DNA from: Rhodobacter sp.
Lineage (GTDB): Bacteria > Pseudomonadota > Alphaproteobacteria > Rhodobacterales > Rhodobacteraceae
Direction of reading: 5' to 3'
DNA: 64,000 bases
Assembly: GCA_030065095.1 (NCBI GenBank)
Contig: JASJDP010000004.1
Location: 62,001-126,000, forward strand
Below the pieces are notes generated by a model that was given only the letters and a program-made list of their open reading frames with translations, was not told the origin of the DNA and did no database searches. Each line of letters begins with the position of its first letter. The first letter of the stretch is position 1. This document shows, in pieces, positions 10,342 through 19,569 of the stretch. A program made the position numbers and the translations under genes.

Positions 10342-10815
10342 CACCGACGGTGCCGGTCCCGGGCCGGCCCCGCGCCGCCATCCTTTGTTGCTGTCAAGCA
10401 TGACCGACGGCCACCGCGCGTAGCGTGGCGTGTGCCTGACTGCGAAAAAGAGTGGCCAATGCTCGGATCGAACCGCCCCAGGCGGTTCTCTCGGCAACAA
10501 GAAAACCCGGCCCACAATCCGTGCCACGCGAATTACCGGGCAATTATTCGCGACCGTTGGCGCCGCCGGTTCGCGGCTGAACCGGCGCACCGGACCGTCG
10601 ATAAGACGCCGCTCACCCCGCCCGCAGCCGGAGGCGAGGACCGGAGGGCGCGGCGCCGCGCGAGGCGCGGCACAGTCCGGTCACCGGTTTCGGTCCGGGA
10701 AGCGCGGCGCCGAGACGGTGAAAAATGCGGCGCCAGGTTCGACCCCGTCAGAGGAGAGCATGCAAGTCCGCCCGGGGCGATCCGCCCATCAGATGCACGG
10801 CCTACAACCTCGAAG
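10342..10815. other. gene-free spacer before tRNA-Pro
   Basis: About 470 bp with no supported gene. An 8-bp perfect hairpin (GAACCGCC/GGCGGTTC, 10470-10488) could terminate the monooxygenase transcript but has no T-run. The rest is G+C-rich downstream flank of the minus-strand tRNA gene with further short palindromes (10650-10670). Confidence 0.6.
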
Positions 10816-10892
10816 TGGTCGGGGCGGAGAGATTCGAACTCCCGACCCTCTGTTCCCAAAACAGATGCGCTACCAGACTGCGCCACGCCCCG
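10816..10892 (-). tRNA. tRNA-Pro(TGG)
   Basis: A full cloverleaf on the minus strand: acceptor stem CGGGGCG/CGCCCCG, D-arm GCGCAGTCTGGTAGCGC, anticodon stem TCTGT/ACAGA with loop TTTGGGA (anticodon TGG), and T-loop GTTCGAATC. The CCA end is encoded (10816-10818). The adjacent DUF192 gene lies upstream on the same strand. Confidence 0.97.
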
Positions 10893-10932
10893 ACGCGCGC
10901 TGCATAAAGGTCCGCAAAAAGATTGAAAAGAC

Positions 10933-11406
10933 CTATTGGCCCTCGCAGGCCCATGCCGCCTGCGCCTGATCGATTCGCGGATGCCTGAGTTCGGTGCCCG
11001 GTCCGATCCCCAGCATGGACGCCATCCCGCCGTTGATTTCCAACACGAACTGAATGTCCCGTCCGCCGATGATCGTGGTCTCGTCCCCGGGAATCGCATT
11101 GGCATGCACTTTGCGCACCACCCCGTCGGATCCGACAAAGACCATATCCAGCGGGATCAGCGTGTTCTTCATCCAGAAGCCGACAAGCTGCGGCCGGTCG
11201 TAGATGAACAGCATGCCCGCATTCGCCGGCATGGACTCACGGAACATCAGCCCGCGCTGCACCTCTTCGGGCTCGTCGGCCACCTCGATCGTGAACCTCG
11301 CGGTGCCCCAGTCCCCGCGCAGATCGGCGCGCGTTTCGGCACAATCCGCCAGTGCCGCACCCGCCGCCGCGACAAGGGACATCGCGGCCAGCAAACTCTT
11401 GATCAC
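10933..11406 (-). CDS. DUF192 family exported protein
   Basis: A 157-residue protein starting with GTG at 11406; the start overlaps the stop of the cold-shock gene as GTGA. Residues 2-20 form a signal peptide ending near ALA-DC. The rest is a DUF192 domain (RGLMFRESMPANAGMLFIY, FWMKNTLIPLDMVFV, FVLEINGGMASMLGI). The biochemical role of DUF192 is not established. The coupling to a cold-shock-domain gene suggests shared expression rather than shared function. It ends about 40 bp before the tRNA-Pro gene, which reads in the same direction. Confidence 0.85.
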   Translation of the reverse strand: MIKSLLAAMSLVAAAGAALADCAETRADLRGDWGTARFTIEVADEPEEVQRGLMFRESMPANAGMLFIYDRPQLVGFWMKNTLIPLDMVFVGSDGVVRKVHANAIPGDETTIIGGRDIQFVLEINGGMASMLGIGPGTELRHPRIDQAQAAWACEGQ

Positions 11407-11939
11407 GTCTTGACCCTCAACACCGTATCCCAGGCCGCCACCTGCGCCGCCATCCGGCCGCGGTTGCCATCGATCACCCGGATCGCCACCGCCTCGCCCG
11501 GCTGCAGATCGGCCAGCCCCGACCGGCGCAGCACCTCGATATGGACGAACACATCCTCGGACCGCCCGAACACATTCGCAAAGCCGAAGCCCTTGACCTT
11601 GTCGAACCACTTCACGCGCGCGGGCTCGAACGGAACCTCGGCCAGCGTGAAATCGTCGGCGTCGCCGGGAATGTCGGCCAGGACCGGGGTGCCGTCGTCC
11701 TCGGGCGGCTCGATCGACAGCACTTCGACCGCCTGAATGCCGCGCGGAGTGCGCTGAACCGTCAATTCGATGAACGACCCGTCAGCCACCGAGCTTTGGC
11801 CGAAATTCCGCAGCACGTTCGCATGCAACAAGATATCGGGCCCGCCGCCATCCGGCACCACAAATCCGAAACCCTTTGCCGGATCGAACCATTTCACCTG
11901 ACCTTGAACGGGACCTTCCGTTTCGATGTCCTGTGTCAT
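11403..11939 (-). CDS. cold-shock protein with two CSD domains
   Basis: A 178-residue nucleic-acid-binding protein with two cold-shock domains, about residues 12-80 and 108-175. Both RNP1-type motifs (KGFGFVV and KGFGFAN) and both RNP2-type motifs (DILLHAN and DVFVHIE) are intact. The linker is acidic. Tandem-CSD proteins are common in alphaproteobacteria and are thought to act as RNA chaperones. ATG 11939 follows AGGAA at good spacing; the longer open frame to 11981 is not needed. It is the first gene of a two-gene unit with the DUF192 gene. Confidence 0.9.
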   Translation of the reverse strand: MTQDIETEGPVQGQVKWFDPAKGFGFVVPDGGGPDILLHANVLRNFGQSSVADGSFIELTVQRTPRGIQAVEVLSIEPPEDDGTPVLADIPGDADDFTLAEVPFEPARVKWFDKVKGFGFANVFGRSEDVFVHIEVLRRSGLADLQPGEAVAIRVIDGNRGRMAAQVAAWDTVLRVKT

Positions 11940-12055
11940 CCCATTTCGTTCCTGTCGCGCGATGCGCCTTTTTGTTAACATGTTTCACAGACGTTGTCTG
12001 CGTTGCCAAGCGAAAAAGCGACCTATTACATGAACTTAAGCACAGGAACCGTAAA

Positions 12056-12679
12056 CTAGGGATTTAACCTCTGGATATCCCACTCTGACGATACCGACTT
12101 TCGCCGCCAGCGGAACCTGTCGTGCAAACGGAAATCCCCGTTCGCCCAGAACTCGATCTCCAGCGGCCTGATCCGGAATCCCCCCCAATGCGGCGGCCGT
12201 TTCGGGCGCACGCCATGGGTCACCCCGGCCTTGGCAACCTCGGCCATCAGCGCCGCGCGCGACGACAGCGGCCGGGACTGGCGCGAGGCCCATGCGCCGA
12301 TCCGGCTTTGCAGTGCGCGGCCTTCGTAATAGGCGTCGGCCTGCGGCCCGTCTTCCTTTTCGACCAGACCGCGCACGCGGATCTGGCGCATCAAGCTTTT
12401 CCAGTGCAGCACGAAGGCCGCCTTTCCCGAGGCGGCGAGTTCCCGGCCCTTCGCACTTTCGTAGTTGGTGTAGAACACGAACGCCCCATCCTCGATCTCG
12501 CGCAACAGTACCATGCGCACGTTCGGCAGACCATCCGAGTCGACACTCGCCAGGGCAATCGCATCGGCGTCGGACGGCTCCTTTTGCGCCGCCTCCTCCA
12601 TCCAGGAGCGGGTCAGCGCAAATGGATCATCACCCGAAAAGATGCCGCTCCGCTCACTCACGGCGCACTCCGTCTTCAT
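12056..12679 (-). CDS. pdxH: pyridoxamine 5'-phosphate oxidase
   Basis: A 207-residue FMN enzyme that oxidises pyridoxine or pyridoxamine 5'-phosphate to pyridoxal 5'-phosphate, the last salvage/biosynthesis step for PLP. Family signatures are visible: [10 protein letters not shown] near 52, [13 protein letters not shown] near 68, [10 protein letters not shown] near 98, [11 protein letters not shown] near 124, and the C-terminal [22 protein letters not shown]. Full family length. It stands alone, divergent from fabI with about 108 bp between the starts. Confidence 0.95.
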   Translation of the reverse strand: MKTECAVSERSGIFSGDDPFALTRSWMEEAAQKEPSDADAIALASVDSDGLPNVRMVLLREIEDGAFVFYTNYESAKGRELAASGKAAFVLHWKSLMRQIRVRGLVEKEDGPQADAYYEGRALQSRIGAWASRQSRPLSSRAALMAEVAKAGVTHGVRPKRPPHWGGFRIRPLEIEFWANGDFRLHDRFRWRRKSVSSEWDIQRLNP

Positions 12680-12787
12680 CCCCTCTTTCAGGCCTATTCC
12701 CGAACGCCCGTGCTGACAAGCCCCTGCCCTTGATGCCTTCGATTGAATGCCCTAAACGACGCGAAGCAATAGGCCGGGGGACAGCGC

Positions 12788-13594
12788 ATGGCAACGGGTT
12801 TGATGTCGGGCAAGCGCGGCCTGATTATGGGGCTTGCTAACGACAAGTCGATCGCCTGGGGCATTGCTTGCGCGCTTGCCGAAGCCGGGGCCGAACTTGC
12901 TTTTTCCTATCAGGGCGAGGCGTTGAAAAAGCGGGTCGACCCGCTGGCGGCGCAGCTTGGCTCGGATTTCGTCACCGAATGCGACGTCTCGGACGAGGCC
13001 AGCCTTGACGGGCTGTTCGCAACCCTGCAAGAGCGATGGGGCAAGATCGACTTCGCTGTGCATGCGATTGGTTTTTCCGATAAAAATGAGCTGCGCGGTC
13101 GCTATGTGGACACCTCGGCCGAGAACTTCCGCACGACAATGGACATCTCGGTCTATTCCTTCACTGCCGTGGCGCAGCGCGCGGCGGCAATGATGCCGGA
13201 TGGCGGCGCGCTGCTGACGCTGACCTATTACGGGGCCGAGCGCGTGATGCCGCATTACAACGTGATGGGCGTCGCCAAGGCGGCGCTCGAGGCCTCGGTG
13301 CGGTACCTCGCGGAAGATCTCGGCAAGGACGGCATCCGGGTCAACGCAATCAGCGCCGGGCCGATCAAGACGCTGGCGGCCAGCGGCATCGGCGACTTCC
13401 GCTACATTATGCGGTGGAATGAATACAATTCGCCCCTACGCCGCAATGTGTCCATCGACGATGTGGGCGGCTCGGCCCTGTATCTGCTCAGCGATCTGGG
13501 CGCGGGCGTCACCGGCGAGGTGCATCACGTGGATGCCGGCTATCACATCGTGGGCATGAAGGCCGTGGACGCGCCGGACATCGCGAGGGGCTAG
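12788..13594 (+). CDS. fabI: enoyl-[acyl-carrier-protein] reductase (NADH)
   Basis: A 268-residue short-chain dehydrogenase catalysing the last reduction of each fatty-acid elongation cycle. The N-terminal glycine-rich segment [13 protein letters not shown] and the FabI-specific active site [22 protein letters not shown] (Tyr/Tyr/Lys, about residues 145-163) are intact, followed by [20 protein letters not shown] ribosome site precedes ATG 12788. lysE follows after only 5 bp, so they are probably cotranscribed. Confidence 0.96.
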   Translation: MATGLMSGKRGLIMGLANDKSIAWGIACALAEAGAELAFSYQGEALKKRVDPLAAQLGSDFVTECDVSDEASLDGLFATLQERWGKIDFAVHAIGFSDKNELRGRYVDTSAENFRTTMDISVYSFTAVAQRAAAMMPDGGALLTLTYYGAERVMPHYNVMGVAKAALEASVRYLAEDLGKDGIRVNAISAGPIKTLAASGIGDFRYIMRWNEYNSPLRRNVSIDDVGGSALYLLSDLGAGVTGEVHHVDAGYHIVGMKAVDAPDIARG

Positions 13595-13599
13595 GCCGG

Positions 13600-14211
13600 A
13601 TGGAGCTTGCGCACCTTATCGCGTTCAACCTCGCGCTTCTTGTCGCGATCGCGTCTCCCGGGCCCTCGCTGCTGCTTCTGACCCGGACCTCCGTCATTCA
13701 GGGGCGCCGGACGGGCATTGCCACGGCACTTGGCCTGGGCCTCATGGCAGCGCTTTGGACGCTGGCTGCGCTGTTGGGGCTGGACGGCCTGTTCCGCCTC
13801 TTCCCCTGGGCCTATGCGGGGCTCAAGGTGGTCGGAGCATGTGTCCTGTTGTGGTTTGCCTGGACCGCATGGCGCAGCGCACGGACGCCAGTCGGCACAA
13901 GCCCGTCGCACCTGCCGTCGCGCCACCGCGCCTTTCTCACCGGGGTCCTGCTCAACCTCGGCAACCCCAAGTCGGTGTTCTTTTCGGCGGCGGTGCTGGT
14001 CGTCATCTTCCCGCCGGGCCTGGGCACCGAAGAGAAGGCGTTGATTTTCCTCAATCACCTCGCCGTCGAGTGCCTGGTGCAGCCCGCCCTTGCCGTAGTT
14101 TTGTCGACCAATGCCGTCAGCCGCGGGTATCTCGCCGCGAAACCGATCTTCGACCGCGTCTCGGCTGCCGTTCTCGGCGCGCTGGGATTGCGGCTGCTAC
14201 TGGAACGCTAA
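13600..14211 (+). CDS. LysE family translocator
   Basis: A 203-residue membrane protein with about six hydrophobic helices. The N-terminal pattern ([31 protein letters not shown]) and the central [18 protein letters not shown] are hallmarks of the LysE/RhtB exporters of amino acids or homoserine lactones. The substrate is unknown. It follows fabI by 5 bp and precedes gpt by 17 bp, within a plus-strand run. Confidence 0.85.
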   Translation: MELAHLIAFNLALLVAIASPGPSLLLLTRTSVIQGRRTGIATALGLGLMAALWTLAALLGLDGLFRLFPWAYAGLKVVGACVLLWFAWTAWRSARTPVGTSPSHLPSRHRAFLTGVLLNLGNPKSVFFSAAVLVVIFPPGLGTEEKALIFLNHLAVECLVQPALAVVLSTNAVSRGYLAAKPIFDRVSAAVLGALGLRLLLER

Positions 14212-14228
14212 CCACGGGACACGGGATC

Positions 14229-14732
14229 ATGACCGATCGTCTGCCGCACGAGAAGGGTTTTCATGTCAGCTGGGACCAGATCCACCGCGACGCCCGGGCG
14301 CTGGCCTGGCGCCTGGACGGGCACGGCCCGATAGACGGCGGCTGGAAGGCGGTGGTCGCGATCACCCGCGGCGGCATGGCCCCGGCAATGATCGTCAGCC
14401 GCGAACTGGACATCCGCACCGTCGATACGATCAGCGTGAAAAGCTACGACCATCAGACGCAATCGGCGCCCGCCATCATCAAGATGCCGGATCGCGAGCT
14501 TGTCGGCGACGGGTCTGGGGTGCTGATCGTCGACGACCTTGTGGACACCGGCAAGACGATCGAGGCCGTGCGCTCGGTCATGCCCAACGCGCATGTGGCG
14601 ACGGTTTACGCAAAGCCCCAGGGCGAACCGATGGTCGACACCTTCATCACCGGGGTCAGCCAGGACACCTGGATCTTCTTCCCCTGGGACATGGCGCTGC
14701 AATATGTCGAGCCCTACCGCGGCAAGGACTGA
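14229..14732 (+). CDS. gpt: xanthine phosphoribosyltransferase
   Basis: A 167-residue type I phosphoribosyltransferase that salvages xanthine (and guanine) to the nucleotide with PRPP. The PRPP loop [13 protein letters not shown] (about residues 98-110) and the N-terminal [10 protein letters not shown] are intact, and the C-terminal WIFFPWD resembles the Gpt purine-binding region. ATG 14229 gives a normal Gpt length; the same frame is open far upstream inside lysE but without support. Confidence 0.9.
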   Translation: MTDRLPHEKGFHVSWDQIHRDARALAWRLDGHGPIDGGWKAVVAITRGGMAPAMIVSRELDIRTVDTISVKSYDHQTQSAPAIIKMPDRELVGDGSGVLIVDDLVDTGKTIEAVRSVMPNAHVATVYAKPQGEPMVDTFITGVSQDTWIFFPWDMALQYVEPYRGKD

Positions 14733-14768
14733 TCCACCGGGCGCCCGCAGGCCGCGACGGGGCGGGGG

Positions 14769-15944
14769 ATGATCCTGCCGCTGAACCCGGATATGGCCGC
14801 CACCGCCGCGCCGCCGGTGATGGAGGCGCAGCGCTGGCTTGCCTCCCGCCGCCCGGGCGGGCCCGACCTGATCAACGTCAGCCAGGCCGCGCCGGTCGCG
14901 CCGCCGCCCGAACCGCTGCGCCAATTCATGGCCGAGGCCGTTCTGACCGACCCGTCGGTCCATCTTTACGGCTCGGATCTGGGATATTCGCCCTTGCGCG
15001 ACGAAATCGCTGCGCAATGGTCCGGGCATTATGGCGGCGAGATCTCGGCCGCACAGGTCGCCATCACATCGGGCTGCAACCAGGCCTTCACCGCGGCAAT
15101 CGCGACGCTCGCCCGCGCCGGCGACGAGGTGATCCTGCCGACGCCGTGGTATTTCAACCATCATATGTTTCTGGAGATGTGCGGCATCACGTCCGTCCCG
15201 CTTCCGACGGGCGACGACCTGCTGCCCGACCCGGACCAGGCCGCTGCGCGGATCACCGACAAGACCCGGGCGCTGGTGCTGGTCACCCCGAACAATCCCG
15301 GCGGCGTCGAGTATCCCGCCGACCTGGTCCGTGCACATTACGAGCTTGCCAAATCCCGTGGGATTGCGCTGATCGTTGATGAGACCTATCGCGATTTCGA
15401 TGCCCGCGCGGGGGCTCCGCACGACCTTTTCGCCGATCCCGACTGGCCGGACACCCTGATCCACCTCTATTCCTTTTCCAAGGCCTTCCGCCTGACCGGC
15501 CACCGGGTCGGCGCGATTATCGCCCATCAGAACAGACTGGCCGAGGTCGAAAAGTATATCGACAGCGTCACGATCTGCCCCAACCAGCTTGGCCAGCGCG
15601 CCGCGCTCTGGGGCCTGCGGAACCTCGGGGACTGGCTTGCCGGCGAACGGGCCGAAATCCTCGACCGCCGCGCAGCGATCACCCAGGCCGTCGATGCGCT
15701 GGACGGCTGGCGGCTCAGGGGGTGCGGCGCCTATTTCGCCTTTGTCGAGCACCCCTTCGATCTGCCGTCCGACCAGCTGGCGCGGCGCCTGATCCGCGAC
15801 CAGGGTATCCTGCTGCTGCCCGGCACGATGTTCGTGCCCGAAACCGACCCGTCGGGGCAGCGCGCCCTGCGCCTGGCCTTTGCCAATATCGACCGGGCCG
15901 GCATCGCCGCCCTGCAGGACCGGCTGCAAAACCTGACGCTGTGA
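14769..15944 (+). CDS. class I/II aminotransferase
   Basis: A 391-residue fold-type I PLP enzyme. Visible signatures are SGCNQAFTAAI near 100, VTPNNPGGVEYP near 175, DETYRDFD near 205, and the PLP-lysine segment YSFSKAFRLTGHRVGA near 240. The substrate pair is not readable; the subgroup resembles aspartate/aromatic aminotransferases of unknown specificity. It lies between gpt and the ppiD-type chaperone on the same strand, with short gaps, but no pathway link is evident. Confidence 0.85.
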   Translation: MILPLNPDMAATAAPPVMEAQRWLASRRPGGPDLINVSQAAPVAPPPEPLRQFMAEAVLTDPSVHLYGSDLGYSPLRDEIAAQWSGHYGGEISAAQVAITSGCNQAFTAAIATLARAGDEVILPTPWYFNHHMFLEMCGITSVPLPTGDDLLPDPDQAAARITDKTRALVLVTPNNPGGVEYPADLVRAHYELAKSRGIALIVDETYRDFDARAGAPHDLFADPDWPDTLIHLYSFSKAFRLTGHRVGAIIAHQNRLAEVEKYIDSVTICPNQLGQRAALWGLRNLGDWLAGERAEILDRRAAITQAVDALDGWRLRGCGAYFAFVEHPFDLPSDQLARRLIRDQGILLLPGTMFVPETDPSGQRALRLAFANIDRAGIAALQDRLQNLTL

Positions 15945-16005
15945 TCTTGCCCCCCTGCCCGCTTCCGCCTAGACATCGCGGACGGCAGCGAAACAGGGCG
16001 GCATC

Positions 16006-17850
16006 ATGGCGGCAACAGGAACTGGGACGGCGTCGAAAGCGGCAGTCTGGATCATCATCCTGCTGCTCATCGTCGGGCTTGGCGGCTTTGGCGTCACCAA
16101 CTTTTCGGGCAATGTGCGCAGCATCGGCACCGTGGGCGACACGGATATCGACGTGGGCCGCTACGCACGCGACCTGCAGCAGCAGATCAGCGCCCTGTCC
16201 GCCCAGACCGGACAGCAACTGACCCTTTCGGACGCGCAGCAATTCGGCGTCGATCAGGCGGTTCTGCAGCAACTGGTCGGCACCGTCGCGTTGGAGAACG
16301 AGGCGGCCATTCTGGGGATTTCGGTCGGCGACGAGGAAATCCGCCGTCAGGTTCTGGCGATCCCGGCCTTTCAGGGCCTCGACGGCGGCTTCGACAGGCT
16401 CGCCTATGCAGACGCGCTCGACCGCTCCGGCCTGAACGAAGAGCAGTTCGAGAACAGCCTCCGGGCCGAGGTCGCCCGCACCCTGGTCCAGGGGGCCGTC
16501 GTGTCGGGCATCACCGCACCGGACGCTTTCGTCGACCGCATTTTCAACTTCGCCCTCGAACGGCGCAGCTTTTCCTGGGCCAGCCTGGGTGTCGACGATC
16601 TTTTCGACCCGATCACCGATCCGGGAGACGCGGATATCCGGGCCTATTACGACGAGAATTCGGACGATTTCATGCTGCCGGAGACAAAGGTCATCACCTA
16701 CGCCTGGCTGACGCCCGACATGATCGTCGACGGCATCGAATCCGACGAGGACATCCTGCGCGCGCTCTACGAAGAGCGGATCGGTCAATATGTCACCGCC
16801 GAGCGGCGGCTGGTCGAACGTCTGATCTTCCCCGGCCAGGCCGAGGCCGAGGCCGCCAAGGCCGAACTGGATGCCGGTACCGCCACGTTCGAGGACCTCG
16901 CCGCGGCGCGCGAGCTCGATCTCGCCGATCTCGACCTCGGCGATGTCACCGCCGACGATCTGGGACCGGCGGGCGAAGCGGTCTTTGCGCTGACCGAACC
17001 CGGGATCGCCGGACCCGCCGACACCGACCTCGGCCCGGCCCTGTTCCGGGTGAACGCGATCCTCGCCGCGCAGGAGACGCGTTTCGAAGACGCCCGCGGC
17101 GAGCTTCTGGACGAATACCGTCTCGACTCCGCACGCCGCGCCATCGGCGATCAGATCGACCCGATCGACGATCTGCTGGCGGGCGGCGCGACGTTGGAAG
17201 AGCTTGCCGATGAAACCGACATGCAGGTGGGCCGGATCGACTGGACGGTCAACGAATCGGGCGGCATCGCCGCTTATTCTGCCTTCCGGACCGCCGCCGC
17301 TGCCGCCGTCGAGGGCGATTTTCCAGAGGTGGTGGCCCTGGATGACGGTGGCATCTTTGCCCTGCGGCTTGACGAGGTGATCGCAGAGCGCCTGCAACCC
17401 TACGAGGATGCCAGGGGCCGCGCCGAGAGCGGCTGGCGTGCCGTGCGGACGGTCGCCGCGCTGGCCGATCAGGCGCGCGCGCAGTTGCCCCAACTCGAAG
17501 GCGGCGCCGAAACGTCCGACCTGACGCTGCAAGAGGAAACCGGCGTCACCCGCACCGGGTTCGTGCCGGGCACGCCCCCTGACTTTCTGACCGCTGTCTT
17601 CGACATGGAGTTGGGTGAAGCGCGCGTTGTCGAGGGCGGCAACGCCGCCTATCTGGTCCGCCTCGACGCAATCGCGCCGCCCGACACCGCGGATACGGAC
17701 GTCACGGCACAACGGGACGGCTATGCCACCTCGATCGCGCAATCCATCGGGGCCGATATTCTGCGCGCCTATTCCGATGCGATCCAGGCGCAGGCCGGGA
17801 TTTCCCTGAACCAGGCAGCGATCAACGCCGTGCATTCGCAATTCCCCTAA
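16006..17850 (+). CDS. PpiD-type peptidylprolyl isomerase, membrane anchored
   Basis: A 614-residue periplasmic folding factor held in the inner membrane by one N-terminal helix (about residues 14-34). A SurA-like chaperone region follows (about 40-190; QLVGTVALENEAAILGISVGDEEIRRQVL), then a parvulin-like region (about 220-350), which is divergent, and a C-terminal extension. It ends 4 bp before trpE, so the two are likely cotranscribed. This ppiD-trpE pairing is what I would expect for Rhodobacteraceae, from memory only. Confidence 0.85.
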   Translation: MAATGTGTASKAAVWIIILLLIVGLGGFGVTNFSGNVRSIGTVGDTDIDVGRYARDLQQQISALSAQTGQQLTLSDAQQFGVDQAVLQQLVGTVALENEAAILGISVGDEEIRRQVLAIPAFQGLDGGFDRLAYADALDRSGLNEEQFENSLRAEVARTLVQGAVVSGITAPDAFVDRIFNFALERRSFSWASLGVDDLFDPITDPGDADIRAYYDENSDDFMLPETKVITYAWLTPDMIVDGIESDEDILRALYEERIGQYVTAERRLVERLIFPGQAEAEAAKAELDAGTATFEDLAAARELDLADLDLGDVTADDLGPAGEAVFALTEPGIAGPADTDLGPALFRVNAILAAQETRFEDARGELLDEYRLDSARRAIGDQIDPIDDLLAGGATLEELADETDMQVGRIDWTVNESGGIAAYSAFRTAAAAAVEGDFPEVVALDDGGIFALRLDEVIAERLQPYEDARGRAESGWRAVRTVAALADQARAQLPQLEGGAETSDLTLQEETGVTRTGFVPGTPPDFLTAVFDMELGEARVVEGGNAAYLVRLDAIAPPDTADTDVTAQRDGYATSIAQSIGADILRAYSDAIQAQAGISLNQAAINAVHSQFP

Positions 17851-17854
17851 GCCC

Positions 17855-19366
17855 TTGAACCTGACCCCGACATACGAGGCCTTCGCCGAGGGCTACGCGG
17901 CGGGCCGCAATCAGGTGGTCTATGCCCGTCTGGCGGCCGATCTCGACACGCCGGTCTCGCTGATGCTGAAACTCGCCGCGGCGCGCAAGGACAGCTTCAT
18001 GCTCGAATCGGTGACCGGCGGCGAGGTGCGCGGGCGCTATTCGATCATCGGCATGAAGCCGGATCTGATCTGGGATTGCCGCGGCACCGGGTCCCGCCTC
18101 AATCGGTCCGCCCGCTTCGACGCAGACGCTTTCGACGCGTTGGAGGGCGATCCGCTCGACACCCTGCGTGCGGTGATCGCCGAATCGAAGATCGACCTTC
18201 CCGCCGATCTGCCCGCGGCCTCTGCCGGGCTTTTCGGCTATCTCGGCTATGACATGATCCGCCTGGTCGAGCATCTGCCGGACATCAACCCCGATCCCCT
18301 GGGCCTGCCCGACGCGGTGCTGATGCGCCCGTCCGTGGTCGCCGTACTTGACGGGGTCAAGGGCGAGGTGACGGTGGTCTCGCCGGCCTGGGTGTCCAGC
18401 GGTCTGTCGCCGCGCGCGGCCTTCGCCCAGGCCGCCGAGCGTGTGATGGACGCCGTCCGCGACCTCGAACGCGGTGCGGTGGACAGCAGCCGCGATCTGG
18501 GCGATCTGGCCGAGATCGCCGAGCCGGTATCGAACTTCGCCCATGGGGACTATCTGGCCGCCGTCGAAAGGGCCAAGGATTACATCCGCGCCGGCGACAT
18601 TTTTCAGGTCGTGCCGTCGCAGCGCTGGCAGCAGCCTTTCAGCCTGCCGCCGTTCGCGCTTTACCGTTCGCTTCGGCGCACCAACCCGTCGCCCTTCATG
18701 TTCTTCTTCAACTTCGGCGGCTTCCAGGTCATCGGCGCCAGCCCCGAGATACTGGTGCGCGTCTTCGGTGGCGAGGTCACGATCCGCCCGATCGCGGGCA
18801 CGCGCCCCCGTGGCGCCACGCCGGAGGAAGACCGCGCGAACGAGGCCGATCTGCTGGCCGACGAAAAGGAATGCGCCGAGCATCTGATGCTGCTCGACCT
18901 CGGCCGCAACGATGTCGGCCGCGTGGCGAAGATCGGAACCGTGCACCCCACCGAACAGTTCGTGATCGAGCGCTACAGCCACGTGATGCACATCGTCTCG
19001 AATGTCGTGGGCGAGTTGTCGGACGAACACGATGCGCTGTCCGCTCTGCTCGCCGGCCTGCCGGCGGGCACGGTGTCCGGCGCGCCGAAGGTGCGCGCGA
19101 TGGAAATCATCGACGAGCTGGAACCGGAAAAGCGGGGCGTTTACGGCGGCGGCGTCGGCTATTTCAGCGCCGGCGGCGATATGGACATGTGCATCGCCCT
19201 GCGCACGGCCGTGCTGAAGGACGAGACCCTCTATGTCCAGGCGGGCGGCGGCGTGGTCTATGACAGCGACCCGCAGGCCGAGTTCGATGAAACCGTCGCC
19301 AAGTCCCGGGCGATTCGCATGGCCGCCCGCGACGCCGGCCGCTTCAGCGGCAGCGGCAATCGCTGA
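17855..19366 (+). CDS. trpE: anthranilate synthase component I
   Basis: A 503-residue enzyme that converts chorismate and ammonia to anthranilate with TrpG. The chorismate-binding core is intact: IAGTRPRG near 310, DLGRNDVGRV near 350, GTVSGAPKVRAMEIIDELEP near 405, and GGGVVYDSDP near the end. The start is a TTG at 17855, 4 bp after the ppiD stop, and no clear ribosome site precedes it; no ATG or GTG gives a sensible N terminus, so translation probably relies on coupling to ppiD. Its partner trpG is about 1.65 kb away, beyond an opposite-strand gene. Confidence 0.93.
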   Translation: MNLTPTYEAFAEGYAAGRNQVVYARLAADLDTPVSLMLKLAAARKDSFMLESVTGGEVRGRYSIIGMKPDLIWDCRGTGSRLNRSARFDADAFDALEGDPLDTLRAVIAESKIDLPADLPAASAGLFGYLGYDMIRLVEHLPDINPDPLGLPDAVLMRPSVVAVLDGVKGEVTVVSPAWVSSGLSPRAAFAQAAERVMDAVRDLERGAVDSSRDLGDLAEIAEPVSNFAHGDYLAAVERAKDYIRAGDIFQVVPSQRWQQPFSLPPFALYRSLRRTNPSPFMFFFNFGGFQVIGASPEILVRVFGGEVTIRPIAGTRPRGATPEEDRANEADLLADEKECAEHLMLLDLGRNDVGRVAKIGTVHPTEQFVIERYSHVMHIVSNVVGELSDEHDALSALLAGLPAGTVSGAPKVRAMEIIDELEPEKRGVYGGGVGYFSAGGDMDMCIALRTAVLKDETLYVQAGGGVVYDSDPQAEFDETVAKSRAIRMAARDAGRFSGSGNR

Positions 19367-19569
19367 TCGTCCGCGCGAATCACACGATCCGAACAATCAC
19401 CGCATGTTCCGAAGTTCGATTTGTGCAATCGCCCCTTGCGTCGATTCCGCCGCGCCTTGTCCAGGTTGGATTTATGCAATCCAGTGAAATACAGAAATCG
19501 AACCTGTCCACAGGGTTTTCGCACCGAGAGCACCCCAAGAACCTACTTTCTCCTACCATCCCGTTGAGT
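19367..19569. other. spacer between convergent trpE and polysaccharide-deacetylase genes
   Basis: About 200 bp, less G+C-rich than its surroundings, with no gene. It contains two copies of a 17-nt direct repeat, GTTCGATTTGTGCAATC at 19414-19430 and GTTGGATTTATGCAATC at 19465-19481 (15 of 17 identical, 51 bp apart). No classic terminator with a T-run is seen for either neighbour. Confidence 0.6.

Noticed and set aside
14208-15929. 573-residue minus-strand frame over gpt and the aminotransferase gene
   Set aside because: Spans two clear plus-strand genes with intact active-site motifs; no domain of its own.
15715-17841. 708-residue minus-strand frame over ppiD
   Set aside because: Shadow frame: no domain, while the plus strand encodes a complete PpiD-type protein between tight neighbours.
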